Positions 16,678 to 25,518 are shown, numbered from the stretch's first letter. The stretch: 64,000 nt of DNA from an uncultured Caulobacterales bacterium (GCA_903900155.1 CAIUMD010000020.1:1-64000), one strand, 5' to 3'. Notes: generated by a model from the letters alone, not told the origin. Made by a program: numbers and translations.

Positions 16678-17634
16678 ATGGAAAGACCCAACGAGCGCCG
16701 CCGCCTGCCGCCGCTGAACGCCCTGCGCGCCTTCGAGGCCGCCGCCCGCCACCTGAACTTCAGCCGCGCCGCCGACGAACTGTCGGTGACCCCCGGCGCC
16801 GTCAGCCAGCAGATCCAGAATCTGGAGGACTATGTCGGCGCGGCCCTGTTCAAGCGCACGCCCAAGGGCCTCTTGCTGACCGACGCCGCCCAGACCGCCC
16901 TGCCCGCTCTGCGAGAAGCTTTCGACCGCCTGGCCGAGGCCGCCAGCTTGCTCACCGCCGCCGTCGACGGCCGCCGCCTGACCCTGACAGCCGCCCCCTC
17001 GTTCGCCGCCAAGTGGCTGGTGCCGCGTCTGGGCAAGTTCGAGCAGGCCCATCCGCAGGTCGATGTCTGGCTGTCGGCCGGTATGGAGGTCGTGGATTTC
17101 GCCACCGGCGAGGTCGACATGGCCATCCGCTACGGCTCGGGCCGTTATCCGGGCCTGGAGGTCATCCGGCTGATGCACGAGACCGTGGTGCCGGTCGCCA
17201 GCCCCGAGCTGCTGGAGCAGAACGCCCTGGAGCGCCCCGAGGACCTGGCCCATCACATCCTGCTGCACGACGGCTCGCCCGACGCCGACGACAGCTGCCC
17301 CGATTGGGCGATGTGGCTGGCGGCGCGCGGCGTCAAGGGCGTCGACGGCGCGCGAGGCCCGCGCTTCAACCAGTCCAGCCTGGTCATCGAAGCCGCCGCC
17401 AACGGCCGCGGCATCGCCCTGGCCAAGCGCACCCTGGCCCAGGCCGACCTCGACTCGGGGCGCCTGGTGATCCCGTTCGAGGCCTCCACGGCGGTCGACT
17501 TCGCCTATTACGTCGTCCATCCCAAGGCCAAGGGTCGCCTGCCCCAGGTGAAGGCCTTCGTGAACTGGCTGAGCGCCGAGGCCGAGGCCCACGAGGCCGC
17601 GCTGCTCACCATGGACAACGGGTCGGGGATTTAA
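16678..17634 (+). CDS. LysR-family transcriptional regulator (GcvA-like)
   Basis: The 318-residue protein has the LysR helix-turn-helix at about residues 12-70 (PPLNALRAFEAAARHLNFSR, then AADELSVTPGAVSQQIQNLE) and a substrate-binding domain containing FAAKWLVPRLGKFEQAHPQV and VDMAIRYGSGRYPG. These phrases are typical of the GcvA subfamily. It is divergent from the sulfate-assimilation operon, the usual arrangement of a LysR regulator with its target, so it may respond to a sulfur or amino-acid signal; however GcvA-like proteins regulate many different targets. The 187-base shared intergenic region contains the paired hairpins described separately. Confidence 0.9.
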   Translation: MERPNERRRLPPLNALRAFEAAARHLNFSRAADELSVTPGAVSQQIQNLEDYVGAALFKRTPKGLLLTDAAQTALPALREAFDRLAEAASLLTAAVDGRRLTLTAAPSFAAKWLVPRLGKFEQAHPQVDVWLSAGMEVVDFATGEVDMAIRYGSGRYPGLEVIRLMHETVVPVASPELLEQNALERPEDLAHHILLHDGSPDADDSCPDWAMWLAARGVKGVDGARGPRFNQSSLVIEAAANGRGIALAKRTLAQADLDSGRLVIPFEASTAVDFAYYVVHPKAKGRLPQVKAFVNWLSAEAEAHEAALLTMDNGSGI

Positions 17635-17682
17635 GCCTTTACGGCTCTGGTTTTAGGGCGCGGAACCGGCTTAAAGGAGCCC

Positions 17683-18012
17683 ATGAAAATCACGACTCTA
17701 ACCGTCGACGAGCACCTCGCTCCCGCCGACTGCCAGACCATGGCCGATGTGCGCCAGGGCGTGGACGCCCTGGACCGGGCCCTGGTCCAGCTCCTAACCG
17801 AACGTCAGGGCTTCATGGACGCCGCCGCCCGCATCAAGGCCGACCGCTCCAAGGTGTTCGACCGCGCGCGGATCGAGGACGTGGTGGAAAAGGTGAAGGC
17901 CTCCGCCCGCGCCTCCGGCCTGTCGGAAGCCATCGCCGAGCCCGTCTGGCGCACGCTGATCGACCGCTGCATCGCCTACGAATACGATAGCTGGGACAAG
18001 ACCAAGGGCTGA
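17683..18012 (+). CDS. Chorismate mutase, AroQ class
   Basis: The 109-residue all-helical protein has the AroQ pattern: VRQGVDALDRALVQLLTERQ (residues about 26-45), RIKADRSKVFDRARIEDVVE, and an ending in AEPVWRTLIDRCIAYEYDSW. It converts chorismate to prephenate in phenylalanine and tyrosine synthesis; PchB-type isochorismate pyruvate lyases look similar, so the substrate is not fully fixed. A very good ribosome-binding site (AAAGGAGCC) precedes the ATG. It follows the LysR gene by about 48 bases and could be cotranscribed, but no regulatory link is evident. Confidence 0.85.
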   Translation: MKITTLTVDEHLAPADCQTMADVRQGVDALDRALVQLLTERQGFMDAAARIKADRSKVFDRARIEDVVEKVKASARASGLSEAIAEPVWRTLIDRCIAYEYDSWDKTKG

Positions 18013-18097
18013 GACGCGAAAACCCGCCGCCCCTCTCCTCATGGACATCTAGGGTGAGATTGGGACAGGCGGTGGGTCGAGCGCTCGTGTGGAGCCT

Positions 18098-18847
18098 CTA
18101 GCGGAAAGTCGCGTCGGCCCTCAGGGACGATATGTCGATCGCTGCGACCAGGTCATCCAACCCCTTCGCAGCCGCTGCACATTGGTCCTGCAGGCAGGCG
18201 ATGTTGAAACTGACAAAGCTGTCGCCGCCGCGCACGAAGACCTCGCCTCGTTCTTCAACGGGCTTCCCGTCGACCTCATCGTCCCGCCGACAGCTCAGTC
18301 GCAAGCGGTCTTCAGAAGTTGAAGCTTCGCACTTCGCATCGGGAGACCGGATTGGCATTTGCAACATGCCCGTGGTCGCTATTCGCCGAGCCAAAGTTTC
18401 CGTATCGGGGAATGACTTGGCATTTGCCCTGTCGACTTCCACGCTGAAGAGCACGAAGGCCGGCGCAAAGGTGGGGTCGCAGACGTAGTAGCCGCGACCT
18501 CCCCGTTTGAAACTGGTCGAGAATCCGGACGGCTCTGCTTCCCGCAAGCCGCGAAAATCGGCCAATGCGCAGTGCTTCGTACGAAGCGGCAGCATGACGC
18601 CGGTTGCTACGGAGCTAACCGCGTTCGGGGTCACCTTCAGTGCCGTATCGCGCGTGTCTTGGGAGGCGTCGGGCAACGGCCGCGCCACGAAAAAGTCGGA
18701 GCCCAGATAAGCTTGGCCCTCCGACGTTTCCTTGATCGTATAGAGAGATTGAGCGGCTGCCGGAACGCTCGCCGCAACGACAGCGGCGAGGATCAAACAC
18801 GCCAACGGCAGGCAATCGCCGCTCCTGATCCTCGCCATTTCGTCCAT
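18098..18847 (-). CDS. Exported protein of unknown function (249 aa)
   Basis: The protein has a hydrophobic signal region (CLILAAVVAASVPAAAQ, cleavage probably after AAA or AAAQ near residue 33) and is otherwise soluble. Cysteines occur in KHCALADF, YYVCDPTF, DAKCEAST, LSCRRDD and IACLQDQC, enough for two or more disulfides in the periplasm. I recognise no family. Base composition is less GC-rich than its neighbours and wobble use is less extreme, which could mean recent acquisition. A second in-frame ATG three codons in is an alternative start. It is followed leftward by the convergent chorismate mutase and preceded by the AIM24-like gene, with 16 bases between them. Confidence 0.7.
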   Translation of the reverse strand: MDEMARIRSGDCLPLACLILAAVVAASVPAAAQSLYTIKETSEGQAYLGSDFFVARPLPDASQDTRDTALKVTPNAVSSVATGVMLPLRTKHCALADFRGLREAEPSGFSTSFKRGGRGYYVCDPTFAPAFVLFSVEVDRANAKSFPDTETLARRIATTGMLQMPIRSPDAKCEASTSEDRLRLSCRRDDEVDGKPVEERGEVFVRGGDSFVSFNIACLQDQCAAAAKGLDDLVAAIDISSLRADATFR

Positions 18848-18863
18848 CAGCTCTACAGTCCGC

Positions 18864-19691
18864 CTAGTTCCCGTCGATCATCCGGCCCAGGCCGCCCAGG
18901 ATCGAGCCTTCGCCCTGGTTGCCGCCTTGATGCTGCGCGGCCTGCATCATGCGGCCGGCCAAGCGCGAGAACGGCAGCGACTGGATCCAGACCTTCCCCG
19001 GACCGCGCAGGCGGGCGAAGAACAGGCCCTCGCCGCCGAACAGCACGCTCTTCACGCCGCCGGCCATGACCAGGTCGAAATCGACGCCCGGCGTGTAGGC
19101 CGCCAGACAGCCCGTATCGATGTGCAGTTCCTCGCCGGGACCCAGCTCGCGCTCGACCAGGGCGCCGCCCATCTGCACGAACACCCAGCCGTCGCCTTCC
19201 AGGCGCTGCATGATGAAGCCTTCGCCGCCGAACAGGCCGGTCATCATCCGCTTCTGGAAGTGGATGCCGATCGACACGCCACGCGCGGCGGCTAGGAAGC
19301 TGTCCTTCTGGCAGATCAGCGTCCCGCCCAGCTGGCCCAGGTTCAGCGGCAGGATCGAGCCCGGCGTCGGCGAGGCGAAGGCCACGCGCGCCTTGCCCTG
19401 GCCTTGGTGGGTGAAGACGGTGGTGAACAGGCTCTCGCCGGTCACCAGGCGCTTGCCGGCGCCCAGCAGCTTGCCCATGAAGCCGCCGCCCTGGTCGGCC
19501 GAGCCGTCGCCAAAGACGGTGGTCATCTGGACGCTGGCGTCCTTCCACACGAAGGCGCCGGCCTCGGCCACGGCGCTCTCGCCCGGATCCAGCTCGATCT
19601 CGACGAACTGCAGATCATCACCCTTGATCTCGAAGTCGATGTCGTCGGCGACGCTGGCGCTGCGGGTGTGGCTCCAGGGACTGGTGGGCAT
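18864..19691 (-). CDS. TIGR00266 / AIM24-family protein
   Basis: The 275-residue protein begins MPTSPWSHTRSASVADDIDF and then has the features of the TIGR00266 beta-barrel family: ELDPGESAVAEAGAFVWKD, TGESLFTTVFTHQGQGK, LAAYTPGVDFDLVMAGGVKS and VLFGGEGLFFARLRGPGKVW. The family is widespread in bacteria and related to mitochondrial AIM24; its role is unknown, with tryptophan-RNA-attenuation-like fold similarity reported. It lacks a signal peptide. It is upstream of and probably cotranscribed with the unknown exported protein (16-base gap). Confidence 0.85.
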   Translation of the reverse strand: MPTSPWSHTRSASVADDIDFEIKGDDLQFVEIELDPGESAVAEAGAFVWKDASVQMTTVFGDGSADQGGGFMGKLLGAGKRLVTGESLFTTVFTHQGQGKARVAFASPTPGSILPLNLGQLGGTLICQKDSFLAAARGVSIGIHFQKRMMTGLFGGEGFIMQRLEGDGWVFVQMGGALVERELGPGEELHIDTGCLAAYTPGVDFDLVMAGGVKSVLFGGEGLFFARLRGPGKVWIQSLPFSRLAGRMMQAAQHQGGNQGEGSILGGLGRMIDGN

Positions 19692-19821
19692 GGGGAAAGC
19701 TCCTCGTGTCTAGAACACCGTTCTTAGCGAGCCCGAGTGACACTCGCCAATTACGCTTCCTTTAAATGCGCTTTCCCTTGTGATGGCCTTGTTGGGCGGC
19801 GGTCATGCCGGCCGGCCAATC

Positions 19822-19846
19822 TGGTCATACCATTGGTCGGACAAAT
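19822..19846. promoter_or_regulatory. Two overlapping GntR/FadR-type operator-like sites
   Basis: TGGTCATACCA (19822-19832) and ATTGGTCGGACAAAT (19832-19846) each fit the TGGTC-N-GACCA dyad used by FCD-class GntR regulators, with one or two departures. Two further sites lie closer to the TonB receptor gene at 19986 and 20051. Confidence 0.45.
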
Positions 19847-19985
19847 AGCGCAGCTCCATGATCGGCCGGCCGCGCACCCGAAACACGTACGAACGACCAA
19901 ATATTCTCCCGCAATTCGGCTCATGAAGTCACTTGACCATTGGACGCGCTTCCATCGCGTCTTCGGCTTGCCCGCACCCTTGGGT

Positions 19986-20065
19986 TTGGCCTGACCAAGT
20001 GGCCGCCCCATTCTCATAAGTGGCATTACCAATTATTGACAACGCCACGAACTGGTCGGATAAGT
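19986..20065 (+). promoter_or_regulatory. Promoter of the TonB receptor with two more GntR-type sites
   Basis: TTGGCCTGACCAA (19986-19998) is a 13-base dyad with one mismatched pair. A -35 TTGACA lies at 20036-20041, and a -10-like GATAAG at 20059-20064 after a 17-base spacer. ACTGGTCGGATAAGT (20051-20065) overlaps the -10, the place a repressor would block. The 417 bases 19692-20108 hold no gene I can support. Confidence 0.5.
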
Positions 20066-20108
20066 CCCCTCAAGGGCGCCATCTCAGTGCGCCGGGGGAG
20101 GCACTCTC

Positions 20109-23100
20109 ATGATCCATGCTCGCAATCTCTTTGCTCTTCGCGCGGCCTTGCTGGTCTCGTGCGCGACCCTGGCCTTGGGCTCGGCCGCGCAGGCGCGCCA
20201 AGCCGCGCCCGCTCCGAGCGAGCAAAAGCCGGAAACGGAAACCGTCGACGCCGTTGTGGTAACCGGTTTCCGCCAGGCTTACGCCAACGCCATCGCCACC
20301 AAGCGCGAGACCCTGGAAATCTCGGACGGCATCTCGTCTGACGGCCTGGGCCGCTTCCCGGACCTGAACGTCGGTGAAGCCATCCAGCGAATCCCGGGCG
20401 TCCAGATCAACCGCGAAGCCGGCAGCCGCAACGCCACGATCTCTCTGCGCGGCCTGCCGGGCAGCTTTGCCCGCACCACGCTGAACGGCGGCGCGTTCGC
20501 CGACCCGATCCTGAACGGCTCGACCCCGCTGGGCGCGTTCAACTCCGACATTTTCACGGCGATCAACGTCATCAAGTCGCCGTCCGCCTCGAACCTGGCC
20601 GGCGGCCTGTCGGGCAATGTCGACCTGCGCATCAACCCGGCCCTGGCCCGCAAGGACGGCGGCTTCGCCAAGCTGTCCTACGAGTACAACGACCTGGGCA
20701 ACCTGGGCAGCCCGCTGGCCTCGCTGGGCTACAACAAGCACCTGACCGACGACTTCGCCGTGTTCGGCGTCGTGGCCTGGAAGGACGAGAAATTCCGCCG
20801 CGACTCGATCACCGTGAACTCGTGGGGCAACCGCATCGGCGGCATCCAGCTGGGCAATCAGGCCGCCGTCGCGACCACCGTGAACGGGGTGCAGACCTAT
20901 ATCCCGGGCGCCAACCCGGCCTATGACGCCATGCAGGCCGCCCTGCCCGACAGCTACAAGGCGCAGTTCGCGCCCGGCCTGGCCCCGGTCTACTATCCCA
21001 GCCAGACCCGCCAGCTGGTGAAGTTCAACCGCGGCTCGACCCTCTCGGCCGCCACCGGCTTCGAGTGGCGCATCAACGAGGAATGGAAGTTCGGGGCCAA
21101 CGGCTTCATCACCAAGCGCAAGCTGGATGAGGCGACCAACAACCTGCTCTATATCGACGCGGGTCCCGGCAACAACACCTTCACCGGCCTGACCGCCACC
21201 TCGGCCGTCGCCAAGCTCAGCAACCTGGGCGCGCCCTACATCGTCCAGACGCCGAACGGTCCGCGCGCCTATATCAACAGCTTCAAGGCCGAGAACATCA
21301 ACACGTTCGACTCGGTCCGTTCCGAGCCGGCCGAGAACCAGACCTGGGCCATCAACCCCAACCTCGAGTTCAAGAACGACACCTGGAAGGCCAACGCCGC
21401 CCTGACCGTCTCGCGCGCCAAGGCCTATGCCAACCAGATCGAGTTCGACGTCGTCCAGAACCCCTACCGCAACCTGGGCTCGGCCGGCCTGAACGGCATC
21501 GTGGCCTCGGTGTATACCGGCGGCGCGAACCTGGGCGACTACACCGCCAGCCTGGTCACCCCGCGCGCCACTCACCTGCCGACCGGCGGCTTCCTGATCC
21601 CGGCGACCAACACCGCCCCGACCCAGGCCGGCGCCCAGATGCCGGGCCAGGCCGCCAACATCGCAGCCGACCGCTTCGGCGTCACCGGCACCAACGGCCG
21701 GGCCGACAACGTGCTGGACTCTTTCCAGCTGGACTTCGAGCGCTCGCTGGACGGCTTCGTGAACGCGTTCCAGTTCGGCGGCCGCGCCGAGCACAACAAG
21801 TTCACCTCGACGGGCTCGCGCAACACCGCCCTGGGCGCCCAGACCCAGAACATCACGCCCGACATGGCCTATCAGCTGTCGTACGCCAACGACTTCTTCG
21901 GGGGTAAGGCCGGCGGCGCCACGTCCAACTGGATGAACGTCGACGTCAACCGCGTGCTGAAGGCGATCACGCCGGTCAACACCAACCTGCGCACGACGCT
22001 GAACCCGAACGGCCTGCCCGACCAGTTCCTGCTGGGCGCGCCGGGCGTGTTCCTGACCCCGTACGGCGTGGTGAACAACTACACGGACGGCAACTACTGG
22101 AACAACAACTTCAGCAACCAGAACGACGTCTTCTCGGCCTATATCGCGGCCAAGTTCAAGGGCGACCTGTTCAACATCCCGGTCCGCGGCACCGTCGGCA
22201 CGCGCTACGAATATACCGAGCAGAAGATCGTCGCGCTGAACTGTAAGAACTGCACCACCGCGCTGTCGAACCAGACCGGCGCGATCAACCACTCGCTATC
22301 GACCACCACGACGAAGAACAAGTTCGACTACTGGCTGCCGTCGGCGATCATCATGGCCGACCTGCGCGACGACCTGGTGTTCCGCGCCGCCGCTTACCGC
22401 ACCTATGTGCGTCCGCAACCGCGCGACAACGTGCCGACCACCTTCGTGCAGGTGCCGGTCGACGTGAACCCGCCGGTCGACCCGGTCTATACCGTCACCC
22501 TGGGCGCCACAGACATCAAGCCGTACACCTCGGACTCCTACGACATGTCGCTGGAGTGGTATAACCGTCCGGGCGGCCTGATCTCGATCGCCGCCTACCG
22601 CAAGGAAGTGAAGGGCTATATCGGCCCGATCACCGACCAGTCGATCCTGTGCCCGGCCGACGGCAAGATCCCCGGCATCGACGTCGACCTGGGAACCCTG
22701 CGCATCGACAACTCGGCCGGCACCCCGCGCTGCGTCAGCTCGAACAAGTTCGTCGGCGCCGCCGGCGCGACGTCCCCGCTGGTCGAGGCCCGCGTCAATG
22801 TCAGCGGCAAGACCAACCAGTCGCCGATGACCGTCACCGGCGTCGAGTTCAACATCCAGCAGAACCTGGATTTCCTGCCGGGCTTCTGGAAGAACTTCGG
22901 CGGCGCGTTCAACTACTCGTATACGAAGATCGACGGCACCGACACGGCGGGCAACAAGATCACCCTGCCCAGCGTCTCGAAAAACAACCTGAACGTCATC
23001 GGCTACTACGAAGCCAAGTGGGGCGGCGTCCGCCTGGTCTACAACTGGCGCGACAAGTACGACCTGGCCGCCGGCAACTCGTTCGTCGGGGACGCCCGCA

Positions 23101-23288
23101 CCGTCAAGGCGCGCAGCCAGCTGGACGCCTCGGCCTCGTTCAACATCACCGAAGACCTGACCGTGTCGGTCGACGCGTTCAACCTGACCAACGCCCAGCG
23201 CGCCGAGTACGAGAACGACCCGACCCTCCCGCGCTTCATCGACTACGACGGCCGCACCTACCAGGTGACCATCCGCGCGAAGTTCTAA
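20109..23288 (+). CDS. TonB-dependent outer-membrane receptor
   Basis: The 1,059-residue protein has a signal peptide (FALRAALLVSCATLALGSAA, cleavage near AQA), a TonB box (VDAVVVTGFR, about residue 46), a plug domain with IQRIPGVQINREAG and TISLRGLPG, and a long beta-barrel ending in the aromatic YQVTIRAKF. It belongs to the large oligosaccharide-type TonB receptors abundant in Caulobacter; there is no STN signalling domain. The ligand is not evident from neighbours. The upstream region carries four GntR-type operator-like sites, suggesting control by an organic acid or sugar-acid sensor. A strong hairpin terminator follows. Confidence 0.94.
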   Translation: MIHARNLFALRAALLVSCATLALGSAAQARQAAPAPSEQKPETETVDAVVVTGFRQAYANAIATKRETLEISDGISSDGLGRFPDLNVGEAIQRIPGVQINREAGSRNATISLRGLPGSFARTTLNGGAFADPILNGSTPLGAFNSDIFTAINVIKSPSASNLAGGLSGNVDLRINPALARKDGGFAKLSYEYNDLGNLGSPLASLGYNKHLTDDFAVFGVVAWKDEKFRRDSITVNSWGNRIGGIQLGNQAAVATTVNGVQTYIPGANPAYDAMQAALPDSYKAQFAPGLAPVYYPSQTRQLVKFNRGSTLSAATGFEWRINEEWKFGANGFITKRKLDEATNNLLYIDAGPGNNTFTGLTATSAVAKLSNLGAPYIVQTPNGPRAYINSFKAENINTFDSVRSEPAENQTWAINPNLEFKNDTWKANAALTVSRAKAYANQIEFDVVQNPYRNLGSAGLNGIVASVYTGGANLGDYTASLVTPRATHLPTGGFLIPATNTAPTQAGAQMPGQAANIAADRFGVTGTNGRADNVLDSFQLDFERSLDGFVNAFQFGGRAEHNKFTSTGSRNTALGAQTQNITPDMAYQLSYANDFFGGKAGGATSNWMNVDVNRVLKAITPVNTNLRTTLNPNGLPDQFLLGAPGVFLTPYGVVNNYTDGNYWNNNFSNQNDVFSAYIAAKFKGDLFNIPVRGTVGTRYEYTEQKIVALNCKNCTTALSNQTGAINHSLSTTTTKNKFDYWLPSAIIMADLRDDLVFRAAAYRTYVRPQPRDNVPTTFVQVPVDVNPPVDPVYTVTLGATDIKPYTSDSYDMSLEWYNRPGGLISIAAYRKEVKGYIGPITDQSILCPADGKIPGIDVDLGTLRIDNSAGTPRCVSSNKFVGAAGATSPLVEARVNVSGKTNQSPMTVTGVEFNIQQNLDFLPGFWKNFGGAFNYSYTKIDGTDTAGNKITLPSVSKNNLNVIGYYEAKWGGVRLVYNWRDKYDLAAGNSFVGDARTVKARSQLDASASFNITEDLTVSVDAFNLTNAQRAEYENDPTLPRFIDYDGRTYQVTIRAKF

Positions 23289-23289
23289 A

Positions 23290-23333
23290 GCGCGATAGCC
23301 GAAAGTGGTCGCCGGTTTCGGCGGCCATCGCGC
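23290..23333. repeat. Palindromic intergenic repeat (CIR-like), copy 2
   Basis: Inner arms GCCGAAA and TTTCGGC and core GTGGTCGCCGG match copy 1 at 2971-3018. The outer arms here are GCGCGAT and ATCGCGC, different from copy 1 but again complementary. It starts two bases after the TonB receptor stop. Confidence 0.75.
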
Positions 23334-23348
23334 GCCAAACAAAAAATA

Positions 23349-23371
23349 GGAGCCTGTCGAAGACAGGCTCC
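23349..23371 (+). terminator. Perfect 10-bp hairpin after the TonB receptor gene
   Basis: GGAGCCTGTC and GACAGGCTCC form a perfect stem with a three-base loop. No T-run follows, so it probably protects the 3' end or assists the stronger terminator 30 bases later. Confidence 0.55.
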
Positions 23372-23401
23372 GGGCGCGCCTACTAGCTCACTCCTCCTGC
23401 G

Positions 23402-23431
23402 GGGGCCGAAGTTCGCTTCGGCCCCTTTTTT
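23402..23431 (+). terminator. Rho-independent terminator of the TonB receptor gene
   Basis: GGGGCCGAAG (23402-23411), loop TTCG, CTTCGGCCCC (23416-23425), then TTTTTT: a textbook intrinsic terminator with a UUCG tetraloop. It ends just before the stop of the convergent Hpt gene. Confidence 0.92.
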
Positions 23432-23437
23432 CTTTGA

Positions 23438-23776
23438 TCAGCCCTTCAGCGACCGCAGGGCCTGTTCGTGGACATAGGCGGCGATATCGAGGAGCGCGGC
23501 GTCCAGAGCGGTCCTGACCGCTTCCAGGCTCTCCTGTCCGGCCTCGCAAAGCTCGCAGACCTCACCCAGCTGGACGGCCCCGACGCCGCGCGCGGCGCCC
23601 TTCACCGTGTGGACCGCATCCTTCCAGCCGGGGTGGGTGGAATCCAGCATCGGGGTCCACAGCGCGGCCTGTTCGCGAAACAGCGCCAGCACCTCCTCAA
23701 CCACCCCGGAATCCCCCGCCGCGAACCCTTCCAGGTAAGCGAAATCAACGGCTCCGCTAATATCTCGTCTGGCCAT
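23438..23776 (-). CDS. Histidine phosphotransfer (Hpt) domain protein
   Basis: The 112-residue protein is a single Hpt four-helix bundle: FAYLEGFAAGDSGVVEEVLA, ALFREQA, then the phospho-site helix AVHTVKGAARGVGAVQLGEV with the active histidine at about residue 55, and a final helix. Such stand-alone proteins pass phosphate between a hybrid kinase and a response regulator. Caulobacter has few of them (ShpA and ChpT are known); whether this is ShpA or another cannot be decided here. It is alone on its strand, between the receptor terminator and the tRNA gene. Confidence 0.88.
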   Translation of the reverse strand: MARRDISGAVDFAYLEGFAAGDSGVVEEVLALFREQAALWTPMLDSTHPGWKDAVHTVKGAARGVGAVQLGEVCELCEAGQESLEAVRTALDAALLDIAAYVHEQALRSLKG

Positions 23777-23860
23777 GAAAAAAGCGCTTGCGCTCCCAAA
23801 ATCATTGCGTATGTTCCGCGCCTCGCCGCCGGGGCTCGCAAGTGCTTCGGACCGTCGAAT

Positions 23861-23936
<76 letters not shown>

Positions 23937-24131
23937 TTCTCTCAAAAATTCAGTGATCTAGAAGAATTCCCCTCTGGGGAACCAAAGCCTTTTGCGCCGT
24001 CGTCGACAGGGTCGCGACTGCTCCGCACAAGGCCCATAGTGGCGACTTTCCGACATCCAAGCGGAGCCATATCGCGGCGAGATCATTTCAGCTCTGAAAA
24101 CCGACGCACACGTTAGGCCTCTAGGGATTCC

Positions 24132-24156
24132 AGACCGTCAGCTTTCTTGACGGTCT
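24132..24156. promoter_or_regulatory. Perfect inverted repeat upstream of the RND efflux operon
   Basis: AGACCGTCA and TGACGGTCT are perfect 9-base arms around a seven-base spacer (GCTTTCT), 67 bases before the adaptor gene start. No T-run follows, so an operator for an efflux regulator (TetR-like) or a leader hairpin is more likely than a terminator. The 286-base gap between the tRNA and this operon contains nothing else I can support. Confidence 0.5.
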
Positions 24157-24222
24157 CCCCGAGGCGGCCCGTTGCGCCGCCTGCTCATGCCGCGCCGGTC
24201 GCGGCCGGCTCGAAGGCTGACG

Positions 24223-25518
24223 ATGACTGACCTGCACGCCCCCCGTACGCCTCCGCGCCGTCGGACGCTGATCCTCGGCGGGCTGATCGCCGTGCTCGCC
24301 CTGGTCGGCGTCGTCTGGCTGGCCTGGACCCTGCTCAACGGCGACAAGGGCGAAGGCGGCGGCCCAGGAGGTCCGGGCGGCGGTTTCGGCGGCGGCGGTC
24401 GCCGCGGTCCGGCCAGCACCGTCGCTGTGGCCACGGCCAGCGTCACCGACCTGCCGATCATCATCGAGGCCCTGGGCACGGTGAAGCCGGCCGCGACGGT
24501 GACGGTGCGCCCGCAGGTGGGCGGCACGATCACCCAGGTGATGTTCCGCGAAGGCCAGACCGTCTCGCGCGGCCAGGCGCTGGTGCAGATCGATCCCCGC
24601 CCCTACCAGATGGCCCTGCTGCAGGCGCAGGGGAACCAGACTCGCGACGAGGCCCAGCTGACCGCCGCCCGCCTGACCCTGACCCGCTACCAGACCCTGC
24701 TGGCTCAAGACTCGATCGCCCGCCAGGAGGTCGACAGCCAGGCCGCCATGGTCAAGCAGCTGGAAGGCACGGTCATGGCCGACCGCGCCGCCGTCGGCGC
24801 CGCGCGCCTGAACCTGGGCTTTGCCCGCATCACAGCCCCGGTGAGCGGCCGCGTGGGCCTGCGCGTCGTGGATGTCGGCAACTATATCGGCGCGGGCGAC
24901 GCCAGCGGCGTGGCGGTGGTCACCACCATCTCGCCGATCGATGTCGAGTTCACCGTCCCGCAGGACGACGTGCCGCGCATCGCCGCCCGCCAGGGCCGCG
25001 CCAACGCGCCCGTCACGGCGCTGGACCGCACCCGCACCCAAACCCTGGACCGCGGGACCTTCTCGACCCTGGACAACCTGGTCGACACTGGCACCGGCAC
25101 GGTGAAGGCCAAGGCCCGCTTCCCCAACAGCAACGGAACGCTCTTCCCCAGCCAGTTCGTCAATGTGCGCATGGAGCTGGACACCATCAAGGGCGCGATC
25201 GTCGTGCCGGCCACGGCTGTCCGCCAGAGCGCCGACGGCGCGTTCGTCTGGCTGCTGAACAGCGACCGCACAGTCAAGAAGACGCCGGTGAAGACCGGCC
25301 AGGCCACGGGCGTTCAGGTGCAGATCACCGAAGGCCTCAAGGTCGGCGACAAGGTCATCACCGAAGGCGGCGACCGCCTGCGCGACGGCGGCAAGGTCCA
25401 GCTGCCCGGCGCCCGTCCGCAAGGCCAGGGCGGCAAGGGCGAAGGCCAGCGCGGCGAGCGTCGCAAGCGTGAAGGCGGCCAAGGCGGCGGCGAAGGCCGT
25501 CGCCAGCGTCCGGAATAA
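24223..25518 (+). CDS. mdtA: RND efflux periplasmic adaptor (MdtA-like)
   Basis: The 431-residue protein has an N-terminal membrane anchor (TLILGGLIAVLALVGVVWLA, about residues 15-34), a Gly-rich linker, then the adaptor core: VRPQVGGTITQVMFREGQTV (lipoyl half-motif), a helical hairpin, GFARITAPVSGRVGLRVVDV, and a beta-barrel domain. The C-terminal about 40 residues are a charged Gln/Gly/Arg/Lys tail. It links the inner-membrane pump to the outer-membrane channel. The start with GAAGG upstream is preferred to earlier in-frame starts. It leads a tight operon: eight bases to the first pump gene, and overlaps between all following genes. Confidence 0.93.
   Translation: MTDLHAPRTPPRRRTLILGGLIAVLALVGVVWLAWTLLNGDKGEGGGPGGPGGGFGGGGRRGPASTVAVATASVTDLPIIIEALGTVKPAATVTVRPQVGGTITQVMFREGQTVSRGQALVQIDPRPYQMALLQAQGNQTRDEAQLTAARLTLTRYQTLLAQDSIARQEVDSQAAMVKQLEGTVMADRAAVGAARLNLGFARITAPVSGRVGLRVVDVGNYIGAGDASGVAVVTTISPIDVEFTVPQDDVPRIAARQGRANAPVTALDRTRTQTLDRGTFSTLDNLVDTGTGTVKAKARFPNSNGTLFPSQFVNVRMELDTIKGAIVVPATAVRQSADGAFVWLLNSDRTVKKTPVKTGQATGVQVQITEGLKVGDKVITEGGDRLRDGGKVQLPGARPQGQGGKGEGQRGERRKREGGQGGGEGRRQRPE

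Noticed and set aside
19737..20032. Short open frames of 85 and 93 residues in the TonB receptor promoter region
   Set aside because: They overlap the operator cluster, lie on opposite strands over the same bases and have no start signals.
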